Of a stretch of 64,000 bases of DNA, positions 1 through 7,253 are shown piece after piece. The notes under the pieces were generated by a model, which did not search any database, was not told where the DNA came from, and saw only the letters and a list, made by a program, of their open reading frames with translations. Made by a program: the position numbers and the translations under genes. Positions within the stretch are counted from its first letter, which is position 1, and each line of letters begins with the position of its first letter. The stretch comes from Pacificoceanicola sp049803835 (GTDB taxonomy: Bacteria > Pseudomonadota > Alphaproteobacteria > Rhodobacterales > Rhodobacteraceae), in assembly GCF_049803835.1 (NCBI RefSeq), contig NZ_JBNAGK010000002.1, positions 186,001 through 250,000 on the forward strand. The letters are read 5' to 3'.

Positions 1-1
1 G

Positions 2-1207
2 GCGCTGGCGCATTTCGACAAGGCACCGGCGATCCACGTCTGGCATGGCACCCGGCCCTGGGTCGAGCAGGTGCCGCGGCATCCGCGGATCATCCGGTAC
101 GTGGTGACCTCCGCACGCATGGCGCCCCGGGTGACGGCGGAGTTCGGGGTCGGCGCCGACCGGGTGCGCGTGGTGCCCAATTTCGTCGACACGCTGCGGT
201 ATTCGCATGTCCGCAGCGTCGCGGCGCGGCCGACCCGGGCGGTGCTTTTCGGGCAATCGGGGTTTTACGCGCATGAGCTGGCGATGCTGGAAAAGGCATG
301 CACCCAGAACGGGCTGACGCTGGACAAGGTGGGTTATGCCTATGGCAATCCGCGCCCGAGGCCGGAGTATTTCCTGCCCGACTACGACATCGCCTTCGCG
401 GTCGGGCGCTCGGCGCTGGAGGCGATGGCGAGCGGCTGCGCGGTGATCCCGATCGTACCGCAACTGGCCGGGCAGCGGATCACCGCGGCGACGCTGGAGA
501 GCTGGGCCGCGTCGAACTACAGCCCGCGCTATTTCACCGGGGCCGACCGCTTCGACACGGAATGGATGGCGCGGCAGCTCGCGGCTTGGGACGCGGCGGA
601 CATCGCGGAGGTGACGGCACAGGTGCGGCGGGGCAACACGCTGGAGCGCGGCATCGACCAGTTCGAGGCGCTTTATGGCGAGGCGATCCGGGAACCGCGC
701 CCGGCCGGCGGTCCGAGCGACTACGCCGGGTATCTGGCGTGGATGACGAAGGAGGCCGATGCGCTTTGGCTGGCGGGTGAGACCCATCGCACCGAGATGG
801 AGACCATGCGGCGGGAGAACGCGCGGCTGACGGCGGAGCTGGCGCGGCTTGCGCCGCAGTCGGCGCCTGCCCCGGTCCCGGTGCCGGACCAGACCGCGCC
901 GCTGTCCGAATCGGAGGCGGCGCTGCACGAGCGCATCCGCGCGTCCGGGCTGTTCGACCCGGCATGGTATCGGCAGACCTATGCGGACGTGGCGCGGTCG
1001 GGTCAGGACCCGCTGACGCATTACCTGCGGTCGGGCTGGACCGAGGGGCGCAACCCGTCGGCCTATTTCGACGGGCCGGCGTACCTGGCCGCGAACCCGG
1101 ACCTTCTGGGACGGCAGGTCTCGCCGCTGGAGCACTACCTGGGCAAGCTGGAGCGGCTCACCGCAACGCTGCGGCAGGGCAGGATCGGCAGGGGGAGCGA
1201 AGGCTGA
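2..1207 (+). CDS. Glycosyltransferase, 5' end cut off by the window
   Basis: The frame is open from base 2 to the TGA at 1205-1207, so the true start lies outside the window; the internal GTG at 71 is only the first start-like codon. The visible part carries the tail of a GT-B type glycosyltransferase (VVPNFVDTLRYS, then FAVGRSALEAMASGCAVIPI, the usual donor-site region). A coiled stretch rich in Glu/Arg follows, then a C-terminal repeat module built on FDPAWYRQTYADVA and DPLTHYLRSGWTEGRNPS. That module is common in rhamnan or exopolysaccharide glycosyltransferases of Rhodobacteraceae. It probably acts in the cytoplasm on surface polysaccharide. Donor and acceptor cannot be told from sequence. 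The next gene starts 1 base after the stop, so they are probably co-transcribed. Confidence 0.8.
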   Translation, partial: ALAHFDKAPAIHVWHGTRPWVEQVPRHPRIIRYVVTSARMAPRVTAEFGVGADRVRVVPNFVDTLRYSHVRSVAARPTRAVLFGQSGFYAHELAMLEKACTQNGLTLDKVGYAYGNPRPRPEYFLPDYDIAFAVGRSALEAMASGCAVIPIVPQLAGQRITAATLESWAASNYSPRYFTGADRFDTEWMARQLAAWDAADIAEVTAQVRRGNTLERGIDQFEALYGEAIREPRPAGGPSDYAGYLAWMTKEADALWLAGETHRTEMETMRRENARLTAELARLAPQSAPAPVPVPDQTAPLSESEAALHERIRASGLFDPAWYRQTYADVARSGQDPLTHYLRSGWTEGRNPSAYFDGPAYLAANPDLLGRQVSPLEHYLGKLERLTATLRQGRIGRGSEG

Positions 1208-1208
1208 G

Positions 1209-1865
1209 ATGGACAGCGGCGGGCACATCGGGCCGCGACCGGCCGTGGCCGCCGGGGCGGGGCCGAGCACGGGCTACGACCCCGCCCTGGAAGACTGGCT
1301 GAACGCGCATCATCGCTTCTGGCGCTGCGACGAATGCGTGGTGCTGCCGAAGGTGGCGGTGAATGCGATGCGCACGGTGGGCAACTGGCGGCGCGGCGCG
1401 CGGGCCTGTGACCGGGTGCTGCCGCCGGGCACGCCGGTGGCGACCTTCCTGGGCCGGCGCGGACAACCGTCGGATCGTTGGGACGGCGGCGAGGGCCTCG
1501 GCATCACCGGCAATTTCACGACGCATTCCGGCGTCCTAGCGGGCTACCTGCTGGACGCCTGCGGCGGCGTGATCGGGTTGAAGCTCTGGGAAATCTATCC
1601 CGGCTGCGGCCGGGTGCGCAGACGGATCTACCCCTTCGACGACAGCCTGTTCGGCACCGCCAACGGGCGGAATTATCACGTCATCCATGACCTGGATGGG
1701 CGTCCTCTCGGCGGGCGCGACAACCCGGCCTGGGGGATGGAGAGCGCCTGGACGTCCGTGCGCTCCGGCGATGTTGCAGCGCGTCGCGCCCCCACCCCAA
1801 CCCTCCCCGACGGGGAGGGCGCCACGGTGCGCGGGCCTCGGCAGCAGCCCGCTGCACAAAGGTGA
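1209..1865 (+). CDS. BPSL0067-like (papain/amidase-fold) protein with an element-derived tail
   Basis: The 218 aa product has a Cys near residue 43 (CDECVVLPK), then WRRGARACDRVLPPGTPVATF, a TTHSGVLAGYLL segment with a His, and LWEIYPGCGRVRRRIYPF. This order of Cys, W-x-x-G, GT-x-[IV]-ATF, H and W resembles the BPSL0067 family, which is related to NlpC/P60-type amidases; the match is by pattern only. The ATG at 1209 follows the glycosyltransferase stop directly. The last ~35 residues (RRAPTPTLPDGEG and on) are the translation of a GC-rich palindromic intergenic repeat, so the functional protein probably ends near residue 185. No signal peptide is visible. Confidence 0.55.
   Translation: MDSGGHIGPRPAVAAGAGPSTGYDPALEDWLNAHHRFWRCDECVVLPKVAVNAMRTVGNWRRGARACDRVLPPGTPVATFLGRRGQPSDRWDGGEGLGITGNFTTHSGVLAGYLLDACGGVIGLKLWEIYPGCGRVRRRIYPFDDSLFGTANGRNYHVIHDLDGRPLGGRDNPAWGMESAWTSVRSGDVAARRAPTPTLPDGEGATVRGPRQQPAAQR
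1787..1822. repeat. REP-like palindromic element overlapping a gene 3' end
   Basis: A C-rich run is followed by a perfect hairpin with 9-base arms, CCCTCCCCG (1802-1810) and CGGGGAGGG (1812-1820). The layout (CCCCCACCCCAACCCTCCCC then GGGGAGGG) is the common dispersed element of alpha- and gammaproteobacteria whose translation gives PTPTLP-GEG strings. Here it is read through by the end of the preceding gene. Confidence 0.6.
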
Positions 1866-1938
1866 ACCGGCCTCGCCCCTTTACCCAGCGCGTCACATTC
1901 CCTATATGAACGCTCAGGTATACGCGAAGAGGACCGAC

Positions 1939-2301
1939 ATGACCGAAGTGAGCCCGCAGATCGAAGGCACACCGTTGATTGCGCCGTCGAGCACGGATCA
2001 TCCGCTGTACGACGCGGTGGTCGAGGCCTGCCGCACGGTCTATGACCCGGAGATTCCCGTGAACATCTATGACCTGGGGCTGGTCTACACGGTCGACATC
2101 AACCCGGCCAACGAGGTCAAGGTGATCATGACCCTGACCGCACCCGGCTGTCCTGTGGCGGGCGAGATGCCGGGCTGGGTCGCCGATGCGGTCGGCCCGC
2201 TCGATGGCGTCAGCAACGTCGAGGTCGAACTGACCTGGGAGCCGGCCTGGGGCATGGACATGATGTCCGACGAGGCGCGGCTGGAACTCGGCTTCATGTA
2301 A
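1939..2301 (+). CDS. sufT: SUF system DUF59 Fe-S assembly protein SufT
   Basis: The 120 aa protein belongs to the DUF59 / MIP18-like family that assists Fe-S cluster maturation. It has the hallmark DPEIPVNIYDLGLVY segment (about residues 35-50) and the motif MTLTAPGCPVAGEMP, whose Cys is conserved in the family. The ending TWEPAWGMDMMSDEARLELGF is typical of the version encoded at the end of alphaproteobacterial suf operons. The start at 1939 has a purine-rich ribosome binding site (GAAGAGGA) just upstream; an in-frame ATG at 1906 is a second possibility. In relatives this gene commonly sits next to sufA; here satD and DUF3307 lie between them. Confidence 0.9.
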   Translation: MTEVSPQIEGTPLIAPSSTDHPLYDAVVEACRTVYDPEIPVNIYDLGLVYTVDINPANEVKVIMTLTAPGCPVAGEMPGWVADAVGPLDGVSNVEVELTWEPAWGMDMMSDEARLELGFM

Positions 2302-2307
2302 CGCGCT

Positions 2308-2412
2308 GCAAGCGTTGGAGTTTGCAGGCCGCGAATGCAAGCTCAGAGGCTTGCGTGAGGAGAAAGCAAGCTCATTGGCTTGCTTTTGGACAATGCAAGC
2401 CTTATAGCTTGC
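2308..2412. promoter_or_regulatory. Array of four phased 18-bp palindromes (GCAAGC-N6-GCTTGC) upstream of satD
   Basis: Copies start at 2308, 2337, 2366 and 2395, exactly 29 bp apart. The first is imperfect (GCAAGC-GTTGGA-GTTTGC); the other three have perfect arms with different 6-base centres (TCAGAG, TCATTG, CTTATA). Copy 3 extends to AAAGCAAGC/GCTTGCTTT and copy 4 to ATGCAAGC/GCTTGCAT. Copy 4 (2393-2414) abuts the satD ATG at 2415. The bases between copies are not conserved, so selection is on the palindromes and their spacing. They could be operators for a dimeric regulator (SatD has a C-terminal HTH) or RNA hairpins that cover the start codon. No good Shine-Dalgarno is seen before 2415. 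Confidence 0.8.
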
Positions 2413-2414
2413 AT

Positions 2415-3095
2415 ATGGATGATTGGCTGGATTGCAATTTTGCGGCTGTGCTGACTGGCGATCTTGTGTCGTCGCGCAAGCAGGACAGCGCGGCGGTTGA
2501 CCGCGCTATGCAGATCCTGCGCGAAGCCGTCGCCGGGTTTCCCGAAGACTGGCGCATGCCGTCGGAGGCCTTTGTCTTCGACCGCCACCGCGGCGACGGC
2601 TGGCAGGTCTTTCTCCCCCAAGGCGAAATGGCCCTGCGCACGGCCCTGCGTCTGATTGCGGCCCTGACCAAGGAGCCGGACCTGTCCCTGTCCACCCGTA
2701 TCGGCGTTGGCCTCGGGAAAGCGCGCGTGCCGCCGTCGCGTGATCTCGGTGCTGCCCACGGCGCGGCCTTTACCGACGCGGGAGACGTGCTGGACGGCAT
2801 GGACCGGCAGCAAAAACTGGCCTTCCCTTGGCCAATCGGCCTGTCGATGCTGGCCATAGCAGGTCTGCTCGACTGGCAATCCCAAAACTGGACCGCCGCG
2901 CAGGCCGAAGCGCTCTACGAGGCGCTGCGCAACCAGACCCCGACACAGGAAGAGATCGCCAGACAGTTCGGCGTCAGCCGACAGGCGGTGCAAATCCGGC
3001 TGTCCAAAGCCGGGTCGCACGCAATTCTCGAAGCGGTTTACGCGTTTGAAAGCCAGATCGCGGAGATTTGGGAGCGTGCGAATGACCTCGCCTGA
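2415..3095 (+). CDS. SatD-like protein with C-terminal helix-turn-helix
   Basis: The 226 aa protein matches the SatD family, named from the Streptococcus sat locus; its biochemical function is unknown. The N-terminal half has FAAVLTGDLVSSR (residues 9-21) and RGDGWQVFLP (59-68), reminiscent of a nucleotide-cyclase-like fold. Residues 176-200 (TQEEIARQFGVSRQAVQIRLSKAG) form a clear helix-turn-helix, so it may bind DNA. The ATG at 2415 is the only in-frame start giving a normal N-terminus; upstream codons in the frame run through the palindrome array. The 3' end overlaps the next start by 14 bp, implying translational coupling with the DUF3307 gene, its usual partner. Autoregulation through the upstream palindromes is an inference. 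Confidence 0.8.
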   Translation: MDDWLDCNFAAVLTGDLVSSRKQDSAAVDRAMQILREAVAGFPEDWRMPSEAFVFDRHRGDGWQVFLPQGEMALRTALRLIAALTKEPDLSLSTRIGVGLGKARVPPSRDLGAAHGAAFTDAGDVLDGMDRQQKLAFPWPIGLSMLAIAGLLDWQSQNWTAAQAEALYEALRNQTPTQEEIARQFGVSRQAVQIRLSKAGSHAILEAVYAFESQIAEIWERANDLA

Positions 3096-3849
3096 CCTCG
3101 ACATCCTGATGCCGGGACTTGCCCTGCTGCTCACGGCACCTGTGCTTCAGGTCTTTGCGGCGCTTCTCCTCGCGCATGTGCTGGCCGATTTCCTGTTGCA
3201 GACGCGGGGAATGGTCGAAAACAAGGGCCATGTGCTCGTCATGGCCCTGCATGGGTCCATCGTTTTCGCCCTGTCGGCGCTGGCGCTTGGCGGGGTCTGG
3301 CAGGTGGCCATGCTGGTCGCCGCCGCCCATTTGCTGATCGACATGGTCAAGGTACTCTGGCGCCGGGCGGGGCGCCAGGACGGGTTGACGCTCTTTCTGG
3401 GGGATCAGGTCGCGCACGTCGTCACCCTGATGGCCGCCGCGCTACTGTGGCCCGGCGCGATTGCCGCCGGATGGTGGGCGGACCAAGCCAGCGTGCTGAC
3501 GACACCGGCGCTGTTCCTGTCCGGACTGGTCCTGACGATCACGGCCGGAGGCTTTGCCGTTGGTCTGCTGACCGCCCGCTATCGAAGGGAGATGACCGAC
3601 GAAAGCCTGCCTGACGCGGGCCGCCTGATCGGCCAGCTGGAGCGGTTCCTGATTTTCGTGCTTGTGATGATCGGCGAAACGGCGGGCATCGGGTTCCTGA
3701 TCGCCGCCAAGTCAATCCTGCGCTTCGACACCGCGTCGCAGGGACAGAAGGCCGGAGAATACGTCATCATCGGCACGCTGGCGTCCTTCAGCTGGGCGCT
3801 GGCGATGAGCCACGCCACACGTGCACTGATCACGCTGCCCCTGCCCTGA
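3082..3849 (+). CDS. DUF3307 multi-spanning membrane protein
   Basis: The 255 aa product is very hydrophobic with about six membrane spans. Near residues 25-40 it carries LLAHVLADFLLQT, the H-x-x-ADF-x-x-Q signature of DUF3307, followed by ALHGSIVF and a second conserved stretch, AAHLLIDMVKV. The family has no established function and is repeatedly encoded next to SatD. The ATG at 3082 overlaps the satD stop by 14 bp, so the two are probably translated together. A cytoplasmic HTH protein paired with an integral membrane protein suggests a membrane signal passed to a regulator, but this is inference. The gene ends 76 bp before sufA. Confidence 0.8.
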   Translation: MTSPDLDILMPGLALLLTAPVLQVFAALLLAHVLADFLLQTRGMVENKGHVLVMALHGSIVFALSALALGGVWQVAMLVAAAHLLIDMVKVLWRRAGRQDGLTLFLGDQVAHVVTLMAAALLWPGAIAAGWWADQASVLTTPALFLSGLVLTITAGGFAVGLLTARYRREMTDESLPDAGRLIGQLERFLIFVLVMIGETAGIGFLIAAKSILRFDTASQGQKAGEYVIIGTLASFSWALAMSHATRALITLPLP

Positions 3850-3925
3850 ATTGATGCATCCGCGTGGCATCTTGAGATTGCCTCCGCGGAGCCTTAAGTT
3901 AGGGACAGGACAAGAGAGGTTTCCC

Positions 3926-4315
3926 ATGTTCGCTTTGCCCGGCCAATCCCCGGTCACCATGACCGACACCGCCATCAAGCAGATCCGCACGCTCATGCAG
4001 CGGCAGGGCCGTCATGGCCTGCGCATCGGCCTGAAGAAGGGCGGCTGCGCGGGCATGGAATACACCATGGATTACGTCGATGCCGCCGAGCCGCATGACG
4101 AGGTGGTGGAAAAGGACGGCGCCCGGGTGATGATCGCGCCCACGGCGCAGATGTTCCTGTTCGGCACAGAGATCGACTACGAGACCTCGCTGCTCGAGTC
4201 GGGCTTCAAGTTCCGCAATCCGAACGTCGAGGACGCCTGCGGTTGCGGCGAGTCGATCAAGTTCAAGGACGTCGAGACGCTGGCCGCGGAGCGACAGGCC
4301 CAGGGCAAGGCGTGA
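3926..4315 (+). CDS. sufA: Fe-S cluster assembly scaffold/carrier SufA (HesB/IscA family)
   Basis: The 129 aa A-type carrier has the three conserved cysteines: one in KKGGCAGMEY and two in DACGCGES near the C-terminus. They hold or transfer an Fe-S cluster to apoproteins. The stretch FLFGTEIDYETSLLESGFKFRNPN is diagnostic for the family. The start at 3926 is preceded by AGAGAGG at good spacing. The stop overlaps the next start (GTG at 4312) by 4 bp. The 76-bp gap upstream contains a 10-bp palindrome, CTCCGCGGAG (3882-3891), that could be part of a promoter; no known regulator site was recognised. With sufT it represents the end of a suf locus. Confidence 0.92.
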   Translation: MFALPGQSPVTMTDTAIKQIRTLMQRQGRHGLRIGLKKGGCAGMEYTMDYVDAAEPHDEVVEKDGARVMIAPTAQMFLFGTEIDYETSLLESGFKFRNPNVEDACGCGESIKFKDVETLAAERQAQGKA

Positions 4316-4635
4316 GCCTCTCGCCCGAGGACGTCGAATACTTCAAGGACCTGTTCAGCGGGCTTGGCGGGCTCTCGACGCGGCGCATGTTCGGCGGCGC
4401 GGCGCTCTATCACGATGGCACGGTCTTTGCGCTGATGCGCTCGGACGGGGTGATCCTGATCAAGGGCGCGGGGGCATTCATCGACCGGCTGGAGGCGATG
4501 GGCTGCGAGCGCTGGCGCTATACCCGGGAAAGCGGCAAAGGCGCGGCGATGCCCTACTGGTCCCTGCCGGGCGAGGCGCTGGACGATCCGGAGGAAGCGG
4601 TGGCGCTGGCCCGCGAGGCCCTGCGCCACCTGTGA
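4312..4635 (+). CDS. TfoX/Sxy N-terminal domain protein
   Basis: The 107 aa protein is a stand-alone TfoX N-terminal domain: DLFSGLGGLSTRRMFGGAALYHDGTVFALM is the family signature (residues ~12-42). In Haemophilus, TfoX/Sxy promotes competence gene expression; in alphaproteobacteria the single-domain version has no demonstrated role, so competence should not be assumed. It starts with GTG inside the sufA stop (GTGA overlap), so it is co-translated with sufA. It converges with the minus-strand GST gene only 4 bases away. Confidence 0.8.
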   Translation: MSLSPEDVEYFKDLFSGLGGLSTRRMFGGAALYHDGTVFALMRSDGVILIKGAGAFIDRLEAMGCERWRYTRESGKGAAMPYWSLPGEALDDPEEAVALAREALRHL

Positions 4636-4639
4636 CGCC

Positions 4640-5251
4640 TCAGGCAGCGGCCTGCAGCGTTGCCTCAAAGGCCAGAGCCTTGACCTGCCCCGGCAGCGCG
4701 GCGCAGCGTTTGATCCAGTCCTGAACGGCGGCGTCCCGCGGTGCGGAGTCCGGCATCCAGAGGAAGGTCGAGCAGACGAGGATGTCGGCGGCGCTCATCC
4801 GTGCGCCCAGCAGCCACGGACCGCGCGACAGCGCCTCCGTCACCCGCGCCTGCATCTCTTTCAGGCCCCGGAAGGTCGCGTGGTATGCGGGATGCTCGAT
4901 CCCCGCCACCTGCCCCACGATCACCGGCTCCATCACGTTGCCGTACCACGCCATCCACGACAGGAACGCGCCGTGCTCGGGCGTGCCCGGCTGCGGCATC
5001 AGACCCGCTTCGGGAAAGAGCGTGCAGAGATGAATCATGATCGCGTCACTCTCCCGGATCGCCACCCCGTCATGGACCAGCAGCGGCACCTTGCCCTCCG
5101 GGTGCGGATTGGCCGGGTCGGCGGCGCCGGTGTTGTCATGGCGGCGCAGGGTGACGGGGCGGATTTCCACCTTGTCGGCGGCACCGAGTTCGTGAAGCAG
5201 GGCCAGCACGCGCGTGGCGCGGCTTTGCGGGGCGTAGTAAAGGGTCAACAT
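4640..5251 (-). CDS. Glutathione S-transferase family protein
   Basis: The 203 aa protein has the two-domain GST layout: a thioredoxin-like N-terminal domain beginning MLTLYYAPQSRATRVLALLHEL, with the glutathione-contacting GKVPLLV and IRESDAIMIHL segments, then an all-helical C-terminal domain containing RGPWLLGARMSAADILVCSTF. The ADI/ADIL helix-capping motif supports a fold-competent protein. The substrate is unknown. The ATG at 5251 follows an AAGGAGAC ribosome binding site. It stands alone between convergent tfoX-like and co-directional oxygenase genes. Confidence 0.85.
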   Translation of the reverse strand: MLTLYYAPQSRATRVLALLHELGAADKVEIRPVTLRRHDNTGAADPANPHPEGKVPLLVHDGVAIRESDAIMIHLCTLFPEAGLMPQPGTPEHGAFLSWMAWYGNVMEPVIVGQVAGIEHPAYHATFRGLKEMQARVTEALSRGPWLLGARMSAADILVCSTFLWMPDSAPRDAAVQDWIKRCAALPGQVKALAFEATLQAAA

Positions 5252-5322
5252 GGCTTCGTCTCCTTGGGTTGGTGTCCCCCGAGACTAGACGGCGCTGCTG
5301 ACAGATCCTGTCAGGACAATCC

Positions 5323-6216
5323 TCAAGCCTTCTTCAAATGCACATACGTCTCGTTGAACCGCTTCTCGAGATGGTCCCCGGCGCGGATCACCTGCCCTGA
5401 CCCCATCGGAGCCACGTTGGTCTCCCAGTTCGGATTGAAGAACAGCGGCACGGAAAGGCGCTCCTCGGCTGTTCCCTTCACCCGGTGCAACGTCGCCTTC
5501 ACGCGCCCTTTGGTCCACATCTCCAACATTTCGCCGAAGTTGATGACGAAATCGCCGGGCTGTGCGGTCACGGCAATCCAGTCACCCGAGTGCCCCAGCA
5601 CCTCCAGCCCCGGCACGCCATCGGTGCCGAGAAGCGTGAGACAGCCGTAATCCGTATGGGCAGCGATGCCGTAATCCTTCTCCCCGGCCCAATCGGGGCG
5701 CGGCGGATAACAATTGCCCCGGAGCAAGGCCATCGGCGTGTCGAATTTGTCGTCGAAATAGCGTGGGTCCTCGCCGATGGCCTCCGCGATGCCGCGCAGG
5801 AGGTCCATGGCGACGGTCAGCGCGTCGCGGTAATAGGCCTCGATCACCTCCCGAAAGCCCTCGGGCTGCGCCGGCCAGAGGTTCTCCGCATAAACCGACA
5901 ATGGCGAGCCCGGCACGGCGAACCCGCAGTCGAAGACCTGCTTGTAATCGGGGTTGGCGGTCGGGTCGACCTGCTCGGACCCCGGCGCACCCCAGCCCCG
6001 GTTGGAGCCGGTCCGCGCCATGTCCACCGCCGCCTTTTCCGCCATCGGCAGGGCAAAGAAGGCGCGATAGGCGGCAAGGACAAACCCCATGCGGGCGGGC
6101 GAAATCGCGGTGTTGTGCACCGTGAGAAAGCCTATCTCCTCGGCCCCGGCACGCAGGGCTGCGAGGGTTTCGGGATCGCGGGCGATGATCTGCGCGGCAT
6201 CGAGTCTCGGAATCAT
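5323..6216 (-). CDS. Isopenicillin N synthase-like Fe(II)/2-oxoglutarate oxygenase
   Basis: The 297 aa protein fits the IPNS-like dioxygenase family in length and order. The iron triad is visible as H and D in AAHTDYGCLTLL and H in TLHRVKGTAEERLSVPLFF; the Arg-x-Ser (RLS) after the last His binds the 2-oxoglutarate carboxylate. The N-terminus (DAAQIIARDPETLAALRAGAEEIGF) is the usual DIOX_N region. Proteins of this kind in Rhodobacteraceae have varied or unknown substrates; nothing nearby suggests antibiotic synthesis. The start at 6216 is 126 bases from the divergent tpiA start, so the region between should hold both promoters. Confidence 0.85.
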   Translation of the reverse strand: MIPRLDAAQIIARDPETLAALRAGAEEIGFLTVHNTAISPARMGFVLAAYRAFFALPMAEKAAVDMARTGSNRGWGAPGSEQVDPTANPDYKQVFDCGFAVPGSPLSVYAENLWPAQPEGFREVIEAYYRDALTVAMDLLRGIAEAIGEDPRYFDDKFDTPMALLRGNCYPPRPDWAGEKDYGIAAHTDYGCLTLLGTDGVPGLEVLGHSGDWIAVTAQPGDFVINFGEMLEMWTKGRVKATLHRVKGTAEERLSVPLFFNPNWETNVAPMGSGQVIRAGDHLEKRFNETYVHLKKA

Positions 6217-6342
6217 GGGGCGGTCTCTTCTCGGTAAGGCAACGCGCGAGGCTTGTCATCTCGCCGCGCCCTGCGCAAGCGGCCTTGACGCCGGGCCCTG
6301 CCCCGCGATGATACCTCCCAAAACCTTTCGAAGGGAGAAGGC

Positions 6343-7080
6343 ATGAGACGCAAACTGGCTGCGGGCAACTGGAAGATGAACGGCACGAAGGCCGCCCTGG
6401 CGGAACTGGACGCCATGGCGGAGGCCGCGAAAGGCGACGCGGAGGTTCTGATCTGCCCGCCCGCGACGCTGGTGGATGCGGCCTGCGGCAAGGGCGTGCT
6501 GATCGGCGGGCAGGATTGCCACGCGGAAGCCTCCGGCGCCCACACCGGCGACATCTCGGCGGCGATGTTGAAAGACGCGGGCGCGACCCATGTGATCCTC
6601 GGCCACTCCGAACGCCGGATGGACCATGACGAACATGACGAACACGTCCGCGCCAAATGCAAGGCGGCCTGGGACGCGGGCCTCGTGGTGGTGCTGTGCT
6701 GCGGCGAAAGCCTGGCGCAGCGCGAGGCGCAGAACACGCTGGACATCATCGGCGGCCAACTCGCGGGCTCCATTCCGGACGGGGCGACGGGGCATTCGCT
6801 TGTCGTCGCCTACGAGCCGATCTGGGCCATCGGCACCGGCAAGGTCCCGACCATGGACCAGATCGGCGAGGTGCACGACTTCATCCGTTCCAGACTGGAG
6901 AAACGCTTCGGCGAGGGCGTGGGCCGCTCGGTGCGTCTGCTCTACGGCGGCTCGGTCAAGCCGTCGAACGCGGCGGAGATTTTCGCGGTCTCGAACGTCG
7001 ACGGAGCACTGGTGGGGGGCGCATCCTTGAAGGCGGCGGATTTCGTGCCGATCATCGACGCCCTGAACGCCAGCGCCTGA
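6343..7080 (+). CDS. tpiA: Triosephosphate isomerase
   Basis: The 245 aa enzyme interconverts dihydroxyacetone phosphate and glyceraldehyde 3-phosphate in glycolysis and gluconeogenesis. Visible signatures are AAGNWKMNG (substrate Lys) near the N-terminus, GHSERR (electrophile His, residues ~87-92), AYEPIWAIGTG with the catalytic Glu (~155-165), and LLYGGSVK (phosphate loop). A run of acidic and His residues (MDHDEHDEHV) follows GHSERR, a little unusual in composition but in a variable loop. The ATG at 6343 follows AAGGGAGAAGG. The gene ends in a strong shared terminator region facing dctM. Confidence 0.97.
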   Translation: MRRKLAAGNWKMNGTKAALAELDAMAEAAKGDAEVLICPPATLVDAACGKGVLIGGQDCHAEASGAHTGDISAAMLKDAGATHVILGHSERRMDHDEHDEHVRAKCKAAWDAGLVVVLCCGESLAQREAQNTLDIIGGQLAGSIPDGATGHSLVVAYEPIWAIGTGKVPTMDQIGEVHDFIRSRLEKRFGEGVGRSVRLLYGGSVKPSNAAEIFAVSNVDGALVGGASLKAADFVPIIDALNASA

Positions 7081-7097
7081 GGCAGGCCGCGCAGCTT

Positions 7098-7186
7098 GGG
7101 TATTTGAGCCAGGAAGAAGCAGGGGCCGGGTGTCCCCTTTTCGAGGGGAAGCGCCTTCCGGGTTTCTTCTTGGTCCAAATACCCCC
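7098..7186. repeat. Two inverted copies of a ~22-nt dispersed element forming a large hairpin
   Basis: The left arm reads GGGTATTTGAGCCAGGAAG (7098-7116) and the right arm CTTCTTGGTCCAAATACCC (7166-7184). They are near-perfect inverted repeats and enclose a smaller hairpin (CCCCTTTTCGAGGGG, 7134-7148). The right-arm type recurs at 16140-16162 and 62984-63006, and in degenerate form at 13043-13064. It lies between the convergent tpiA and dctM genes, upstream of a separate terminator. Its role is unknown; it may be a processing or mRNA-stability element. Confidence 0.65.
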
Positions 7187-7201
7187 TCCCACATCAACCA
7201 G

Positions 7202-7234
7202 AAAGGCGGCGCCCGCGATGGAGCGCCGCCTTTT
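7202..7234. terminator. Bidirectional rho-independent terminator between tpiA and dctM
   Basis: AAAGGCGGCGC (7202-7212) pairs with GCGCCGCCTTT (7223-7233) around a 10-base loop. There is a T-run on the plus strand and an A-run at the 5' side that gives a T-run on the minus strand. It can end both convergent transcripts. Confidence 0.85.
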
Positions 7235-7253
7235 GTCTTGTCTGGTCCGAAGC

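Noticed and set aside
2308..2412. CRISPR array
   Set aside because: Repeats of 18 bp at 29-bp spacing leave only 11-base spacers, and no cas genes are near; the palindromes fit operators or hairpins.
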